DNA from: an uncultured Desulfobacterium sp.
GTDB taxonomy: Bacteria > Desulfobacterota > Desulfobacteria > Desulfobacterales > Desulfobacteraceae
Assembly (NCBI GenBank): GCA_937124525.1
Contig: CAKZLA010000425.1
Span: forward strand, 1-19,667
Reading direction: 5' to 3'
DNA length: 19,667 nt
Shown here: one piece after another, positions 1-8,223 of the stretch
How the letters are laid out: each line of letters starts with the position of its first letter
Position numbering within the stretch: position 1 is the first letter of the stretch
The notes under the pieces: model-generated
Database searches by the model: none
What the model saw: the letters and a program-made list of their open reading frames with translations, nothing else
What the model was told of the DNA's origin: nothing
Made by a program: the position numbers and the translations under genes

Positions 1-155
1 TTTAGAAGATAAACCACGACTGCGCCTGCAATCATCCCACAGCAGGAAGCGACTATCGGGTTAAAATGGTGTTTAACCATGATCCAGAGCAGGACATAAT
101 GGCACAATGTCCCCAGCCCCCCGCCAGCTGCAAATTTTCCGATCTGGGTCAGCAT
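1..155 (-). CDS. GtrA-like small membrane protein, 5' part only
   Basis: This is a partial gene on the minus strand that runs off the left edge. The start codon is the complement of 153-155, with a GGGGAG Shine-Dalgarno at about 163-169. The 51 visible residues begin MLTQIGKFAAGGGLGTLCHY and continue with hydrophobic stretches. The pattern of a short N-terminus, FxxxGGxxT and then two membrane segments is typical of the N-terminus of GtrA-family proteins. These are four-helix membrane proteins linked to transfer or flipping of lipid-linked sugars for cell-surface polysaccharide. The rest of the gene is outside the window, so the substrate cannot be inferred. The family call rests on pattern recognition of the N-terminal third only. 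Confidence 0.6.
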   Translation of the reverse strand, partial: MLTQIGKFAAGGGLGTLCHYVLLWIMVKHHFNPIVASCCGMIAGAVVVYLL

Positions 156-293
156 TACAGATGCTCCCCCGCCATTTTAAAAGTAATAAACAAATTAGCC
201 AGTTAGTTCCCCGTCCTCAACTTTCCTGCCTGAAGAACAGAGTGGTTGAAACTGAAGCGATCTGAATCTTTCATATTTACGTTCCTTATACTA

Positions 294-378
294 TTGTGAT
301 TCACAAAATCTCTGGTACATAGAATCATTCAACACATCGTGTGGATAATCTACCATCACAATTATGAAGAAGTTGTGA
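294..378. promoter_or_regulatory. Cluster of TTGTGA/TCACAA half-sites upstream of the rhodanese-ferritin gene
   Basis: The 336-bp gap 156-491 has no gene. It contains a perfect 13-bp palindrome TTGTGATTCACAA (294-306) and a second pair of the same half-sites in the same order, TCACAA (356-361) and TTGTGA (373-378). A short ACAC-ATC-GTGT repeat lies between them at 332-342. The recurring half-site suggests a binding region for a dimeric regulator of the downstream gene. The spacing does not fit the CRP or FNR consensus, so no regulator is named. I see no convincing sigma-70 promoter here. Confidence 0.35.
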
Positions 379-434
379 AGAATAGTTATCTGATTCAATT
401 TTCACCATTTTTCGACACGGAAGAATTGAGGAGG

Positions 435-478
435 TAGGGTATTTGTGGACACTTTCCTAAGAGTGGGTTAATACCCTA
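435..478 (+). promoter_or_regulatory. Leader hairpin directly before the Shine-Dalgarno of the rhodanese-ferritin gene
   Basis: TAGGGTAT (435-442) and ATACCCTA (471-478) form a perfect 8-bp inverted repeat. An inner CACT (450-453)/AGTG (462-465) pair lies inside it. The stem ends one base before the GGAGG at 480-484, so folding could affect ribosome access. Inside the stem a GGAGG at 430-434 precedes a possible 8-codon ORF (GTG at 445, TAA at 469-471). A leader-peptide role is speculative. Confidence 0.3.
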
Positions 479-491
479 TGGAGGCACAGCA

Positions 492-1457
492 ATGAAGGCT
501 GAGTTGAGCCACCCTCGAAAAGATAATAAACGCTTAGATCACATTCTGATGGAGGTTCCAAATCTTGAGCAAAGGAGAGGTGATGGCTTGGGCACCCCAG
601 AACAGGATCATCATTTTTTTAACCCCAAAACATCACAACGGCAGGTGAACATGGAACCCATGTCAGTTAGAGCCTTTCAACGATACAGGACCCAAACCCA
701 TGAAAAGGCCTATCTTCTCATTGATGTGAGGCAGCCAGTGGAATACATGGATGCCCACATTCCCGGTGCTATTCTCATACCTTTAAAAGAATTTGAAGAA
801 CGGGTGGAGGAACTGCCTGGCAAGGATCTCATATTTTACTGCAGGAACGGAGCCAGATCAAAGGCTGCCGCGCTGACGGCAGAGTTCTTTGATGACACCG
901 GCCGAAAAACCTATAATATTGATGGTGGAATGCTGGCGTGGGAAGGAAAAAAGATAAAAGAGGTCCCCCAACTAAAATATTTTAATCCAGGAAAAGGGGT
1001 AAGGGAGACCCTTTTATTTGCCATGAACCTTGAAAAAGGGGCTTTCCAGTTTTACAGCCACATCATTGACCACTATGCCCATTTAGGACTTAACCCGGTG
1101 ATGGAAGAGGTCCGGGATGGCGAAACAGCCCATGCGGCATTGATTTATTCTCATTTGAAAACGGCCACGGAGGAAGTGGCTTCCTATGAAACGATCTATG
1201 CTGGATTATCAGGTGAACTTTTGGAAGGGGGAATTCGCCTAAAGGATCTGTTGGCCAACCTTGCCGTAGACAGTGATAGCATGGGCCTGGATATCCTTGA
1301 AAATGCCATTAATATGGAGTACCACGCCTTTGATCTTTATCGGTTTGTGGCATACAAAACCCATGATGAATCATTAAATTCGGCATTTCTTTCCCTTTCC
1401 CAGGCAGAAAAGGCCCATATACATATTCTCATAGATGCCATTGATCAATATGTTTAA
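492..1457 (+). CDS. Rhodanese domain fused to a ferritin-like (rubrerythrin-type) domain
   Basis: The 321-residue protein has two domains. Residues about 55-155 form a rhodanese-like domain with an IDVRQPVEY motif and the active-site loop YCRNGARSK, so Cys117 is the likely persulfide-carrying cysteine. Residues about 170-321 form a helical ferritin-like domain with repeated Glu/His pairs (Glu181, E211xxH214, Glu276, E306xxH309), as expected for a di-iron site. No signal peptide is present, so it should be cytoplasmic. The start is supported by GGAGG at 480-484 with a 7-base spacer; the first 50 residues are polar and match no domain I recognise. A role in sulfane-sulfur handling coupled to peroxide or oxygen defence in an anaerobe is inferred from the two domains. 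No partner gene is adjacent. Confidence 0.8.
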   Translation: MKAELSHPRKDNKRLDHILMEVPNLEQRRGDGLGTPEQDHHFFNPKTSQRQVNMEPMSVRAFQRYRTQTHEKAYLLIDVRQPVEYMDAHIPGAILIPLKEFEERVEELPGKDLIFYCRNGARSKAAALTAEFFDDTGRKTYNIDGGMLAWEGKKIKEVPQLKYFNPGKGVRETLLFAMNLEKGAFQFYSHIIDHYAHLGLNPVMEEVRDGETAHAALIYSHLKTATEEVASYETIYAGLSGELLEGGIRLKDLLANLAVDSDSMGLDILENAINMEYHAFDLYRFVAYKTHDESLNSAFLSLSQAEKAHIHILIDAIDQYV

Positions 1458-1539
1458 CTCAATGTTCAAATTTTTGATGATAAATTTACCAAAATATCTT
1501 TTCCCATAGCCTCACACACCCCAGGGTAACTCAAACCAT

Positions 1540-2280
1540 TCACGCTGGCCCCAGGCAGTTAAAATCCGCCAAACCATAGGTTTCCCCGGACACCAGCTCT
1601 CCAACCCCAAGACCCCGAAGAAGGCAGGCAGCAACAATGTCCGGATCCATTAAGACTTGATTTTTATGAAGATCCACAAACCGCTGCCGGGCCGGGAATT
1701 GCTGCTCGGATGTCCCCCGGATGATGGCTTGCATGTCGGTATCCATGACCCCGGGATTAAAGTTAATGATCAACACACCGGAATCCAATCTTTCCTGCTC
1801 CTTTGCCACACACCGGGTAAACTGCTCAAGACCGGCTTTGGAAGCACAATAAAGACTCCAGCCCTCGTAGGGAGTCATGGCAGCCCCCGATGAAATGTTC
1901 ACCACCCGTTTGGCACCAGGAAACTCCTGGAACTCCCGGATGAAAATGGATGTCAGTACAATGGGTGCCATGAAGTTTACACTGATGTTAAATATGATCT
2001 CTTCCTGTTCCAGACCTTGCACAGGCCCAATGGGGGGAAGGGTTCCAGCGTTGTTAATCAGGGTCACCGATGACACCCCGGAAAAATCGGTCTCTTTAAA
2101 CAGGTTACCCATGACTTCGTCGAGGCTTTCAGGGTGGGACAAATCCACAGGTTTATGAATACACCGGCCCGGAGGTTTTGTTCGTGATAGAGAAACCACC
2201 ACCGCATCAATGGACTCCAAATGCCTTAGAAAAGAGGCCCCAAGCCCCTTGGACCCGCCTGTAATGATATACATATCCAT
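1540..2280 (-). CDS. Short-chain dehydrogenase/reductase, sepiapterin/benzil reductase-like
   Basis: This is a classical SDR of 246 residues, close to the usual family length. The cofactor-binding motif TGGSKGLG is at residues 7-14, NNAG at 76-79, the catalytic serine near 130, and Y144CASK148 supplies the Tyr-Lys pair. The TGGSKGLG and LSRT context suggests NADP(H) preference. The NFNPGVMDT segment and overall layout resemble the sepiapterin reductase/YueD benzil reductase subgroup, but the substrate cannot be read from sequence. The start is chosen from AGGAGG six bases upstream of the ATG. It lies 30 bp downstream of the TetM-like relic on the same strand and convergent with the rhodanese gene. 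The family is certain; the subgroup is tentative. Confidence 0.85.
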   Translation of the reverse strand: MDMYIITGGSKGLGASFLRHLESIDAVVVSLSRTKPPGRCIHKPVDLSHPESLDEVMGNLFKETDFSGVSSVTLINNAGTLPPIGPVQGLEQEEIIFNISVNFMAPIVLTSIFIREFQEFPGAKRVVNISSGAAMTPYEGWSLYCASKAGLEQFTRCVAKEQERLDSGVLIINFNPGVMDTDMQAIIRGTSEQQFPARQRFVDLHKNQVLMDPDIVAACLLRGLGVGELVSGETYGLADFNCLGPA

Positions 2281-2310
2281 AATCTGCCTCCTTTGAGTAA
2301 TTTCTCTATA

Positions 2311-3301
2311 TTATATTATCCTATCATCTGATTTTAAGGCCCCCCTGTTATGGAGAATCCATTGAGATCTGTCCAAGGGGCTGACGCCCTTAATTTCTCT
2401 TATTTTTTCTTCGGTGACTTCACAAGGTTGATAGCCACCTATTTTTAATTTCAATCGGCCCTTCCCCGAACAGCAGGCATTGAATTTAATGCTGTAATCC
2501 ATGGCTTCAGCCACCGAAACCGTTCCTTTCAAAGAAAACAGATGGCCATCAAACTGAGGATTCCCCAAATCCGCCTTCATATTGTTTAAATCGTTTGTTA
2601 TTGACCCTAACAAATCCTGGGGCGCTTTTATATCAAAATCATAAAAAGGCTCCAGTAATCGGGTTTCGGCATTTTTCAGGGCATTCATGATTCCCATGGG
2701 GGTGGCCAGTAAAAAATCCCCGGGATTGGAGTGCACCGTGTGCTCTTCACCGCTAAGCATACGTATTTTAATATCCGTGACAGGCCATCCTTTTATGCCT
2801 TGCTGCAAAGCCCAAGGGATCGCCCTTGCCACTTCGTTCTGGTATTTTTGACTGATATCGTCAACGCTCACCAAAGATTCAAATACCACCCCGGAATTTA
2901 ATTTTCCAGGGGATACACTGAACGTCATCACGGCCCAGCAGGGCTTTGGCATGGTGTAACGCACGGTGGCTTCGGACTCAGTCATAACCGTTTCTTTGTA
3001 TAGCACCCTGGGTGGTTTGATATTCACTTCAATATCAAATCGCTCTTTTAACATATGATTTAATATTTCAATCTGCATGGGACCCAATAAAAATCCGGGC
3101 TGTGGGATCTACACGGTTCATGTCATTTTTTGATGTGATCCTACAAATGGAATTTGCCAGATTGTCGGTTATGGTGGAGCCTTTGTCCACGCTGCCTGGT
3201 TTTTTGATGGCTCCGGACTGGAAAAGCAGCTGCTCGGTCAACGTGATCTTGCCAGCATCCACATGGGCCACAATACCGATATTGAGTATTTTATTTTTCA
3301 T
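2311..3301 (-). pseudogene. TetM/EF-G-like ribosomal protection GTPase with large internal deletion
   Basis: Two reading-frame pieces on the minus strand match opposite ends of the TetM-type translation GTPases. The upstream piece (about 3301 to 3068) starts [20 protein letters not shown], the family's P-loop N-terminus, but the normally invariant Lys-Thr of the G1 motif is Lys-Ile and the switch region decays quickly. The downstream piece (about 3087 to 2311, 258 residues) begins near [16 protein letters not shown] and covers the C-terminal domains (SVSPGKLNSGVVFESLVS, GWPVTDIKI, LLEPFYDFDI). The two overlap in different frames. Compared with a family length of about 640, roughly 330 residues covering most of the GTPase and following domains are missing. 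It cannot act as a GTPase. A related shorter relic lies at 8003-8205. Confidence 0.8.
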
Positions 3302-3614
3302 TATGACTTTCTGTTACTCCCGGTGTCAGTATGATCAGAGCAAATCCTGATTAAAACCAGGTTTTCGGAGTTCAGACTGTCATCATTATCAAGGATCATT
3401 TGCGCTCCAGTCAAGCTTGCTGTATGGTTGAATGTCTAAAAAAAACCAACGATTTGCATGGAGAATGGAATGGCCCAGGCTTCAGCCATCGTTCCCCGCA
3501 TGCATAGAACTATTTGTATGCATTTTTGTCAATTGTAATATGACAGCCATGGAAACAATATCATGGGCTTTTTGGGGGAACAAAAAACAATAAAGATAAG
3601 AGCATTAAACAATC
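3302..3614. other. Intergenic stretch with a terminator-like hairpin
   Basis: No gene is recognised between the TetM-like relic and the small ORF at 3615. The only clear structure is ATGCATA (3500-3506) pairing with TATGCAT (3517-3523) around a 10-base loop, followed by TTTTGTC. It resembles a weak intrinsic terminator on the plus strand, yet no plus-strand gene precedes it. Confidence 0.3.
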
Positions 3615-3953
3615 ATGAGTAATAGCAGCGGTAACAGCGATAGCGTGCAATTTCAAATGGACGGACTGTTGAAGTTAAACAAAGTGGGGGATTTTCTTAA
3701 GCTGAGGGAAAAAGAAGTTAAGCTTATACTCAAAAGAAAAGAGCCTGTATTAAAAAGCAAAAAAATTTCCAATGCTTATATTGTTGACTTGTCCGAAATG
3801 GGAACTCATTTGATATTGAAAAATGTACGGATAAAGAGATATTTTTTCTTTTCAAAATATATTGGAAAATACAATGTTCAGATTAACAATGTTTTGACAA
3901 TACAGATACTAAGTGACCCAAATATCAGGAGCAACTGCCACAACGAAAAATAA
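3615..3953 (+). CDS. Small protein, possibly PilZ-like
   Basis: This ORF encodes 112 residues. Its middle reads NAYIVDLSEMGTHLILKN, similar to the DxSxxG segment of PilZ (cyclic-di-GMP-binding) domains, and is followed by a beta-rich stretch ending NNVLTIQIL. The upstream RxxxR motif of true c-di-GMP-binding PilZ domains is not clearly present; the basic stretch KLILKRKEPVLKSKK occupies that place. No signal peptide or membrane segment is seen. The start has only a weak purine-rich tract (AAGATAAGAG) well upstream. The AT-rich composition and the isolated setting leave open a decayed or spurious gene. If real, it could be a degenerate PilZ adaptor. Confidence 0.4.
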   Translation: MSNSSGNSDSVQFQMDGLLKLNKVGDFLKLREKEVKLILKRKEPVLKSKKISNAYIVDLSEMGTHLILKNVRIKRYFFFSKYIGKYNVQINNVLTIQILSDPNIRSNCHNEK

Positions 3954-4867
3954 AATTCTAACAATATCAGCATGTTATATGCGGGTTCATATAAAAACAG
4001 AACAAATCAGGGACAATCCTACCCTTAGAACTGTACCATTCGTTTGCAAATAAATACCCACACATATGTTTTCAGTATTCTATGAATATATATCGTTGAT
4101 ATATCTGGGTTTTATCTTGAGGGCTATCTGCTCGGGTACCTTAGTATTATGCTGCCAATCCCAATAGGATCAACAATGACCTACCCGCACAGGTCGAAAA
4201 ATATTTGAGTAATATCTCAGTAAAGATTGCTTGTATATCTCTATTCCCCATGTTATATTTTTTAAAAATGGGATTGCTCATAGAAGCATGATGAGCCACT
4301 AATACCGGTATTATTTTTTTGTAGTTAAAATATTTTTTATTTCAAAAAAAGGCGATTCGAACTGGCCGAAGTTATGGTCACACCTCAAAACCATATTGCA
4401 AAAAAAATTAAACATAAGTTCCATATAACTGCCACGGCTATACCGTATTCTGGACCCGGCCTGCCCACAACGAAGCATGAAAGGATATTAGGCGCACCGA
4501 CTCTTTCATATAACATACATGGCAATAACCACCTGGCACAACGAGAATTATAACTCTCATAAATTCAGCATCTTAGATAGAGTTTCTGATAAATTCTCAA
4601 TAAGTCCGGGCATTCAGGAAATTTTTTTGAATAGCACCCGGCGTTTAAAGGTTAAGCAGGCTTTATCACCCTGGGTTATTGAGAACTTATGGTTTTTGGG
4701 CTCGCTCATAACGTCGGCCATTTTGTGATGGAATTTTAATGTTAAAAGTTAAACCCAGTCATTACAGTGATTTGCGGTGAGTAAAATTTTATCCCCCGTA
4801 TAGTGGCCCAGCTTATGACCAACCCCTGATTTTCAAACCTCAATTCAACTTTTTTAGGAGAAGTCAC
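3954..4867. other. AT-rich region without recognisable gene
   Basis: About 0.9 kb with no convincing coding content. A 69-codon ORF at 4519-4728 has no recognisable motif and no good ribosome-binding site. Short inverted repeats occur, such as ATGAAAG/CTTTCAT at about 4477-4507, but nothing identifiable as a mobile element, RNA gene or promoter set. It may be decayed sequence. Confidence 0.4.
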
Positions 4868-5725
4868 GTGAAATATTATACGCGCACAACCTATTTATTG
4901 ATCACCATATTTTTTATTATGGCCATTTCTTTATCTGCACAGGCCTCGGAAAAAAAGGAACTTATTTTTGGGGCCATTGCCGTGGGAAAAATCTCCAAAG
5001 TTAAGAAATCTTTAAATCCCTTTTTAAATTATCTAAGTGAAAAAAGCGGTTGTACGATAAGGTTTGAAACGGGCAAAGATTATCCAGATACCATCCAAAA
5101 ATTTCAGTCTGGATATTTTGATTTTGGATACATTGGTCCCAGCCCCTATGTTATTGCCACATCCGGTCCCGAAGGAGCGGGTGTATTTAAATTAATGGCA
5201 GGCATTGAAACCAATCATAAACCCTATTTCTATGCTGTAGTCATTGCAGGGAAAAATGATGCATCTATCAACACGCTTGCCGACTTAAAGGGCAAAACAT
5301 TTGCCTTTGGCGCAAGGCAATCTACCCTATCTTGCTACATGCCAGCCAAAATGCTAATGGATGCCGGTGTATTTGATTCCCTTTCCAGCTATGAATTTCT
5401 GGGAAAGCATGACAAAGTGGCTAATTATATTGCCATGGGAGAGTATCCGGCCGGTGGTATTAAAATTGCCGTCGCAGAAAAAAAATTAAATAAAATTAAA
5501 ATTATCGCCAAATCAGAGCCGGTTTATGACTTTTTGATTGTTGCCCATCATACCATGGATGACAGCCAGTATAATTTGTTAAAAAAGGAAATTCTGGAAC
5601 TCAAAGATCCCGCTATATTCGGTAGTATCAAAAAAGGATTGACAGGATTTGTTGCAGCGGAGGATAAAAACTACGATTCCTTGAGAAAAGTCATGGATAT
5701 GGTTGACAAAAAAATACCAAAATAA
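4868..5725 (+). CDS. PhnD-like periplasmic phosphate/phosphonate-type binding protein
   Basis: This 285-residue exported protein starts at GTG 4868, with AGGAG at 4856-4860 and a 7-base spacer. Residues 1-27 are a signal peptide (basic start, LLITIFFIMAIS core, cleavage after Ala-Gln-Ala). The mature part begins ELIFGAIAVGKISKVKKSLNPF and contains FDFGYIGPSPYVIA, LADLKGKTFAFG and STLSCYMP. This is the pattern of the PhnD/PF12974 family of phosphate, phosphite or phosphonate ABC binding proteins. No permease or ATPase gene is adjacent. Instead a methyl-accepting chemotaxis protein follows 213 bp later on the same strand, suggesting a sensory rather than transport role. The ligand is not predictable, since this family also includes non-phosphorus binders. 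Confidence 0.8.
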   Translation: MKYYTRTTYLLITIFFIMAISLSAQASEKKELIFGAIAVGKISKVKKSLNPFLNYLSEKSGCTIRFETGKDYPDTIQKFQSGYFDFGYIGPSPYVIATSGPEGAGVFKLMAGIETNHKPYFYAVVIAGKNDASINTLADLKGKTFAFGARQSTLSCYMPAKMLMDAGVFDSLSSYEFLGKHDKVANYIAMGEYPAGGIKIAVAEKKLNKIKIIAKSEPVYDFLIVAHHTMDDSQYNLLKKEILELKDPAIFGSIKKGLTGFVAAEDKNYDSLRKVMDMVDKKIPK

Positions 5726-5938
5726 ACCCTGCCAAGCCCATATGCCTGTATCTCACAACGGCGCTGCAAGGCAACATCTGTTGAAGACAGGTATTAAAGC
5801 CCTCTATTCGCTTATTTTTTTATAACTTATTGAATTTATTAATACCAAAAAGTTGGCCATTAAAAAATCAAGTTAAGATCATGTAATAATTACATAATCA
5901 TTATAAAAATGAGCGAAATGTGGGTTAAAGGACTCTGT

Positions 5939-7771
5939 ATGAAAGTAAAAGGATTGACAGGCAAACTTGTTATTTCATTCACAGTTGTTGCCTTAGTGCT
6001 CGTTATCGTCGGTATGGTGGGTTTTTTTTCAGTAAGAGAGACTACAAGGTCCATTAATCAGGCATGCTACGTTCAACTACCATCCGTTGAAAGTCTTTTA
6101 ATTATTAAGAACAACATCGCCAGTATTGAAAACGGCTTGATCACATTATTAATGGCCCACCAGGACACTGCGGGAATTGAGCAGCAGTATAAGGAAATAC
6201 GCAGGGAAATCCTTCAATGTGAGGCCCAGTCAGCCATTTTTTCGGAGCTTGATCATGATGAAGTGGGAGCCGAACTTTGGAAAAACTTTTCCGACGCTTG
6301 GGAAAAATTGAGACAAGATACACTTAATTTTGTTGGGTTGTCGGAAAAAGTGGTGGCAAACGGGGTACTTAATCCCAATCTTCTGCGCAAAAATATTGAA
6401 ACAATTAAAGGAGAATATTACTTTATCATCGGGCAGGTGGGTAATATGCTCCAGACAGAGCTTGAAATCCAGGGTTATGATGATATTTCCCAGAGTTATT
6501 TTCACAGGTGGAGTTCAACCTACACCACGAGTAATAGTGAAATCAAAGAGATCTTAAGCCAGATTGTTCCCCCCATGGAGCAGTTTTATGACGCTGTAAA
6601 GGAAATAAAAGAATTCATTCGGCAAGGGGATATTGATGGTGCATCGTTCACCTATGAAGTCAAATTGATGAAATCCGCAGCACATATTTCCGCATTATTC
6701 CATAAATTAAATAACCAGACCCTTATTGCGGAAAATTTATTTAAAAAAATGGAAGCCTTTTTCTCCGAAACCTATGCCGTATCCCGGACAAATATTTTTC
6801 AGGTACTGAATAACCTAAACCAAATTAACCGAAGAAAAACCACAGAAGAGGCGGAGATTGCCCTCAGCCGTTCGGATTCCACCCAGAAGATAACCATCGC
6901 GGGCATTTTCATCGGTTTTCTTTTTTCTCTCCTGTTCGGCACGGGCATCAGCCGTTCCATTACCCGAAAAATAAATATCATGACCGACGAGATGAAAAGC
7001 GTGTCCGCTGAGGTGGTATCGGCATCGGCCCAGGTCTCCCATGCCAGTGAAGCCATGGCACAGAACGCTTCAAATCAGGCGGCATCCATTGAAAGCTCTT
7101 CTGCTGCCATGGATGAAATGGCGGCCATGACGCGTAAGAATACCGATAGTGCAGACCAGGCAAATATCCTGGTTAAAGATGTAAAAACAATGATAAATTC
7201 CGCCAATGAATCCATGTCCCAGATGGTGGGCTCCATGAAAGAGATATCCACAGCCAGTGAGGAAACTTTCAATATTATTAAAACCATTGACGAAATCGCT
7301 TTCCAAACCAATCTTCTGGCCCTGAATGCGGCGGTGGAAGCAGCCCGGGCCGGCGAAGCCGGTGCAGGGTTTGCCGTGGTGGCAGATGAAGTAAGAAACC
7401 TGGCCATGCGGGCAGCCCAAGCGGCAAAAGACACCTCTAAGCTCATTGAGGGAACTGTTCATAAAATCAATGATGGCGCAACGCTTGTTTCCATCACCAA
7501 TGATGCCTTTGCGAATGTATCGGAAAATACCGATAAGCTCAGGCATATTGTATCTGAAATACTGGTTGCCTCCCGTGAGCAATCCACCGGCATTGATCAG
7601 GTCAACGCTTCTATTTCAGAGGTGGAACAGGCCATACTGGATAATGTCGAGCATTCAAGGGACTCTGCAGACGCTTCCCACCGGATAAACACCCAGGTTG
7701 AAGAGTTAGAAGATAGCGTTAAGTCCCTCTCTTTGCTGATTACCGGGAAAAAGAAAAAGAATGAGGCATAA
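5939..7771 (+). CDS. Methyl-accepting chemotaxis protein
   Basis: This is a transmembrane chemoreceptor. I choose the ATG at 5939 (610 residues) because AAAGGA at 5927-5932 gives a 6-base spacer; an in-frame ATG at 5909 has no ribosome-binding site. A first membrane helix lies at about residues 12-34, followed by a roughly 280-residue helical periplasmic sensor domain. The second helix lies near 317-337 ([13 protein letters not shown]). The cytoplasmic signalling domain has the conserved hairpin tip [21 protein letters not shown] near 451-471. A canonical HAMP domain is not obvious after the second helix. No C-terminal CheR-tethering pentapeptide is seen; the protein ends in a lysine-rich tail. 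It is downstream of the PhnD-like binding protein, which may present ligand to it. Confidence 0.9.
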   Translation: MKVKGLTGKLVISFTVVALVLVIVGMVGFFSVRETTRSINQACYVQLPSVESLLIIKNNIASIENGLITLLMAHQDTAGIEQQYKEIRREILQCEAQSAIFSELDHDEVGAELWKNFSDAWEKLRQDTLNFVGLSEKVVANGVLNPNLLRKNIETIKGEYYFIIGQVGNMLQTELEIQGYDDISQSYFHRWSSTYTTSNSEIKEILSQIVPPMEQFYDAVKEIKEFIRQGDIDGASFTYEVKLMKSAAHISALFHKLNNQTLIAENLFKKMEAFFSETYAVSRTNIFQVLNNLNQINRRKTTEEAEIALSRSDSTQKITIAGIFIGFLFSLLFGTGISRSITRKINIMTDEMKSVSAEVVSASAQVSHASEAMAQNASNQAASIESSSAAMDEMAAMTRKNTDSADQANILVKDVKTMINSANESMSQMVGSMKEISTASEETFNIIKTIDEIAFQTNLLALNAAVEAARAGEAGAGFAVVADEVRNLAMRAAQAAKDTSKLIEGTVHKINDGATLVSITNDAFANVSENTDKLRHIVSEILVASREQSTGIDQVNASISEVEQAILDNVEHSRDSADASHRINTQVEELEDSVKSLSLLITGKKKKNEA

Positions 7772-7846
7772 TCCTCGGGGTTGGTCATAAGATGGGCCAT
7801 TTATACGGATGCTGATTTTGTATTATCGTCAAGGTATTGTAATTAA

Positions 7847-7945
7847 GGCTACCCGCCTCGGGACAATTTTCAGCCTTGCTGCTGTGCATATCAAGGCTAT
7901 CTAAACCATTGATTTTACAGTTTGTCCAGGTTTAGGTGGGTAGCC
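7847..7945. repeat. 99-bp nested inverted repeat (structured RNA or MITE-like)
   Basis: Three nested stems are visible. GGCTACCCGCCT (7847-7858) pairs with AGGTGGGTAGCC (7934-7945) over 12 bp with one G-T. GGACAA (7861-7866) pairs with TTGTCC (7922-7927). AGCCTTG (7872-7878) pairs with CAAGGCT (7892-7898). It lies between the chemoreceptor gene and the second TetM-like relic. No poly-T follows, so it is not a typical terminator. It could be a small non-autonomous element or a folded RNA. Confidence 0.5.
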
Positions 7946-8002
7946 CTCAAAATTATGTGAAACTTTTTGTCATGGAATCACACTAATCCGCGATGAGCCA
8001 AA

Positions 8003-8205
8003 TTATCTTATCCTGTCCTCGGGCTTTAAGGCCCCTTTGTTGTGAAGTATTCATTGAAATCTATCCAGGGGATTGCCCCCCTTAAGCGGTCTTGTTTTTT
8101 CTTCACTGACGTCACAGGGCTGGTATCCGCCGATTTTTAGTTTCAATCGGCCCCGGCCCGAACAGCAGGCATTAAATTTCATGCTGCCATGGCCTGGGCC
8201 ACTAC
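8003..8205 (-). pseudogene. Second relic of a TetM-like GTPase, C-terminal end only
   Basis: Read on the minus strand, 8182 to 8003 encodes MKFNACCSGRGRLKLKIGGY and onward to ILHNKGALKPEDRIR. It matches the last ~60 residues of the relic at 2311-3301 (KFNACCSGKGRLKLKIGGYQ ... ILHNRGALKSDDRII). It carries a TGA in place of the Trp codon of SQWILHN, and a 4-base deletion just upstream (near 8183-8190) that breaks the frame. Nucleotide similarity continues to about 8203 and then stops. It lies immediately downstream of the lysine-ketoglutarate reductase gene on the same strand. It is non-functional and probably a remnant of a duplicated or independently acquired copy. Confidence 0.8.
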
Positions 8206-8223
8206 AACCCGGGCCAGAAGCAA

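Noticed and set aside
4519..4728. 69-codon ORF in the AT-rich region
   Set aside because: No motif, no convincing ribosome-binding site and no conserved neighbour.
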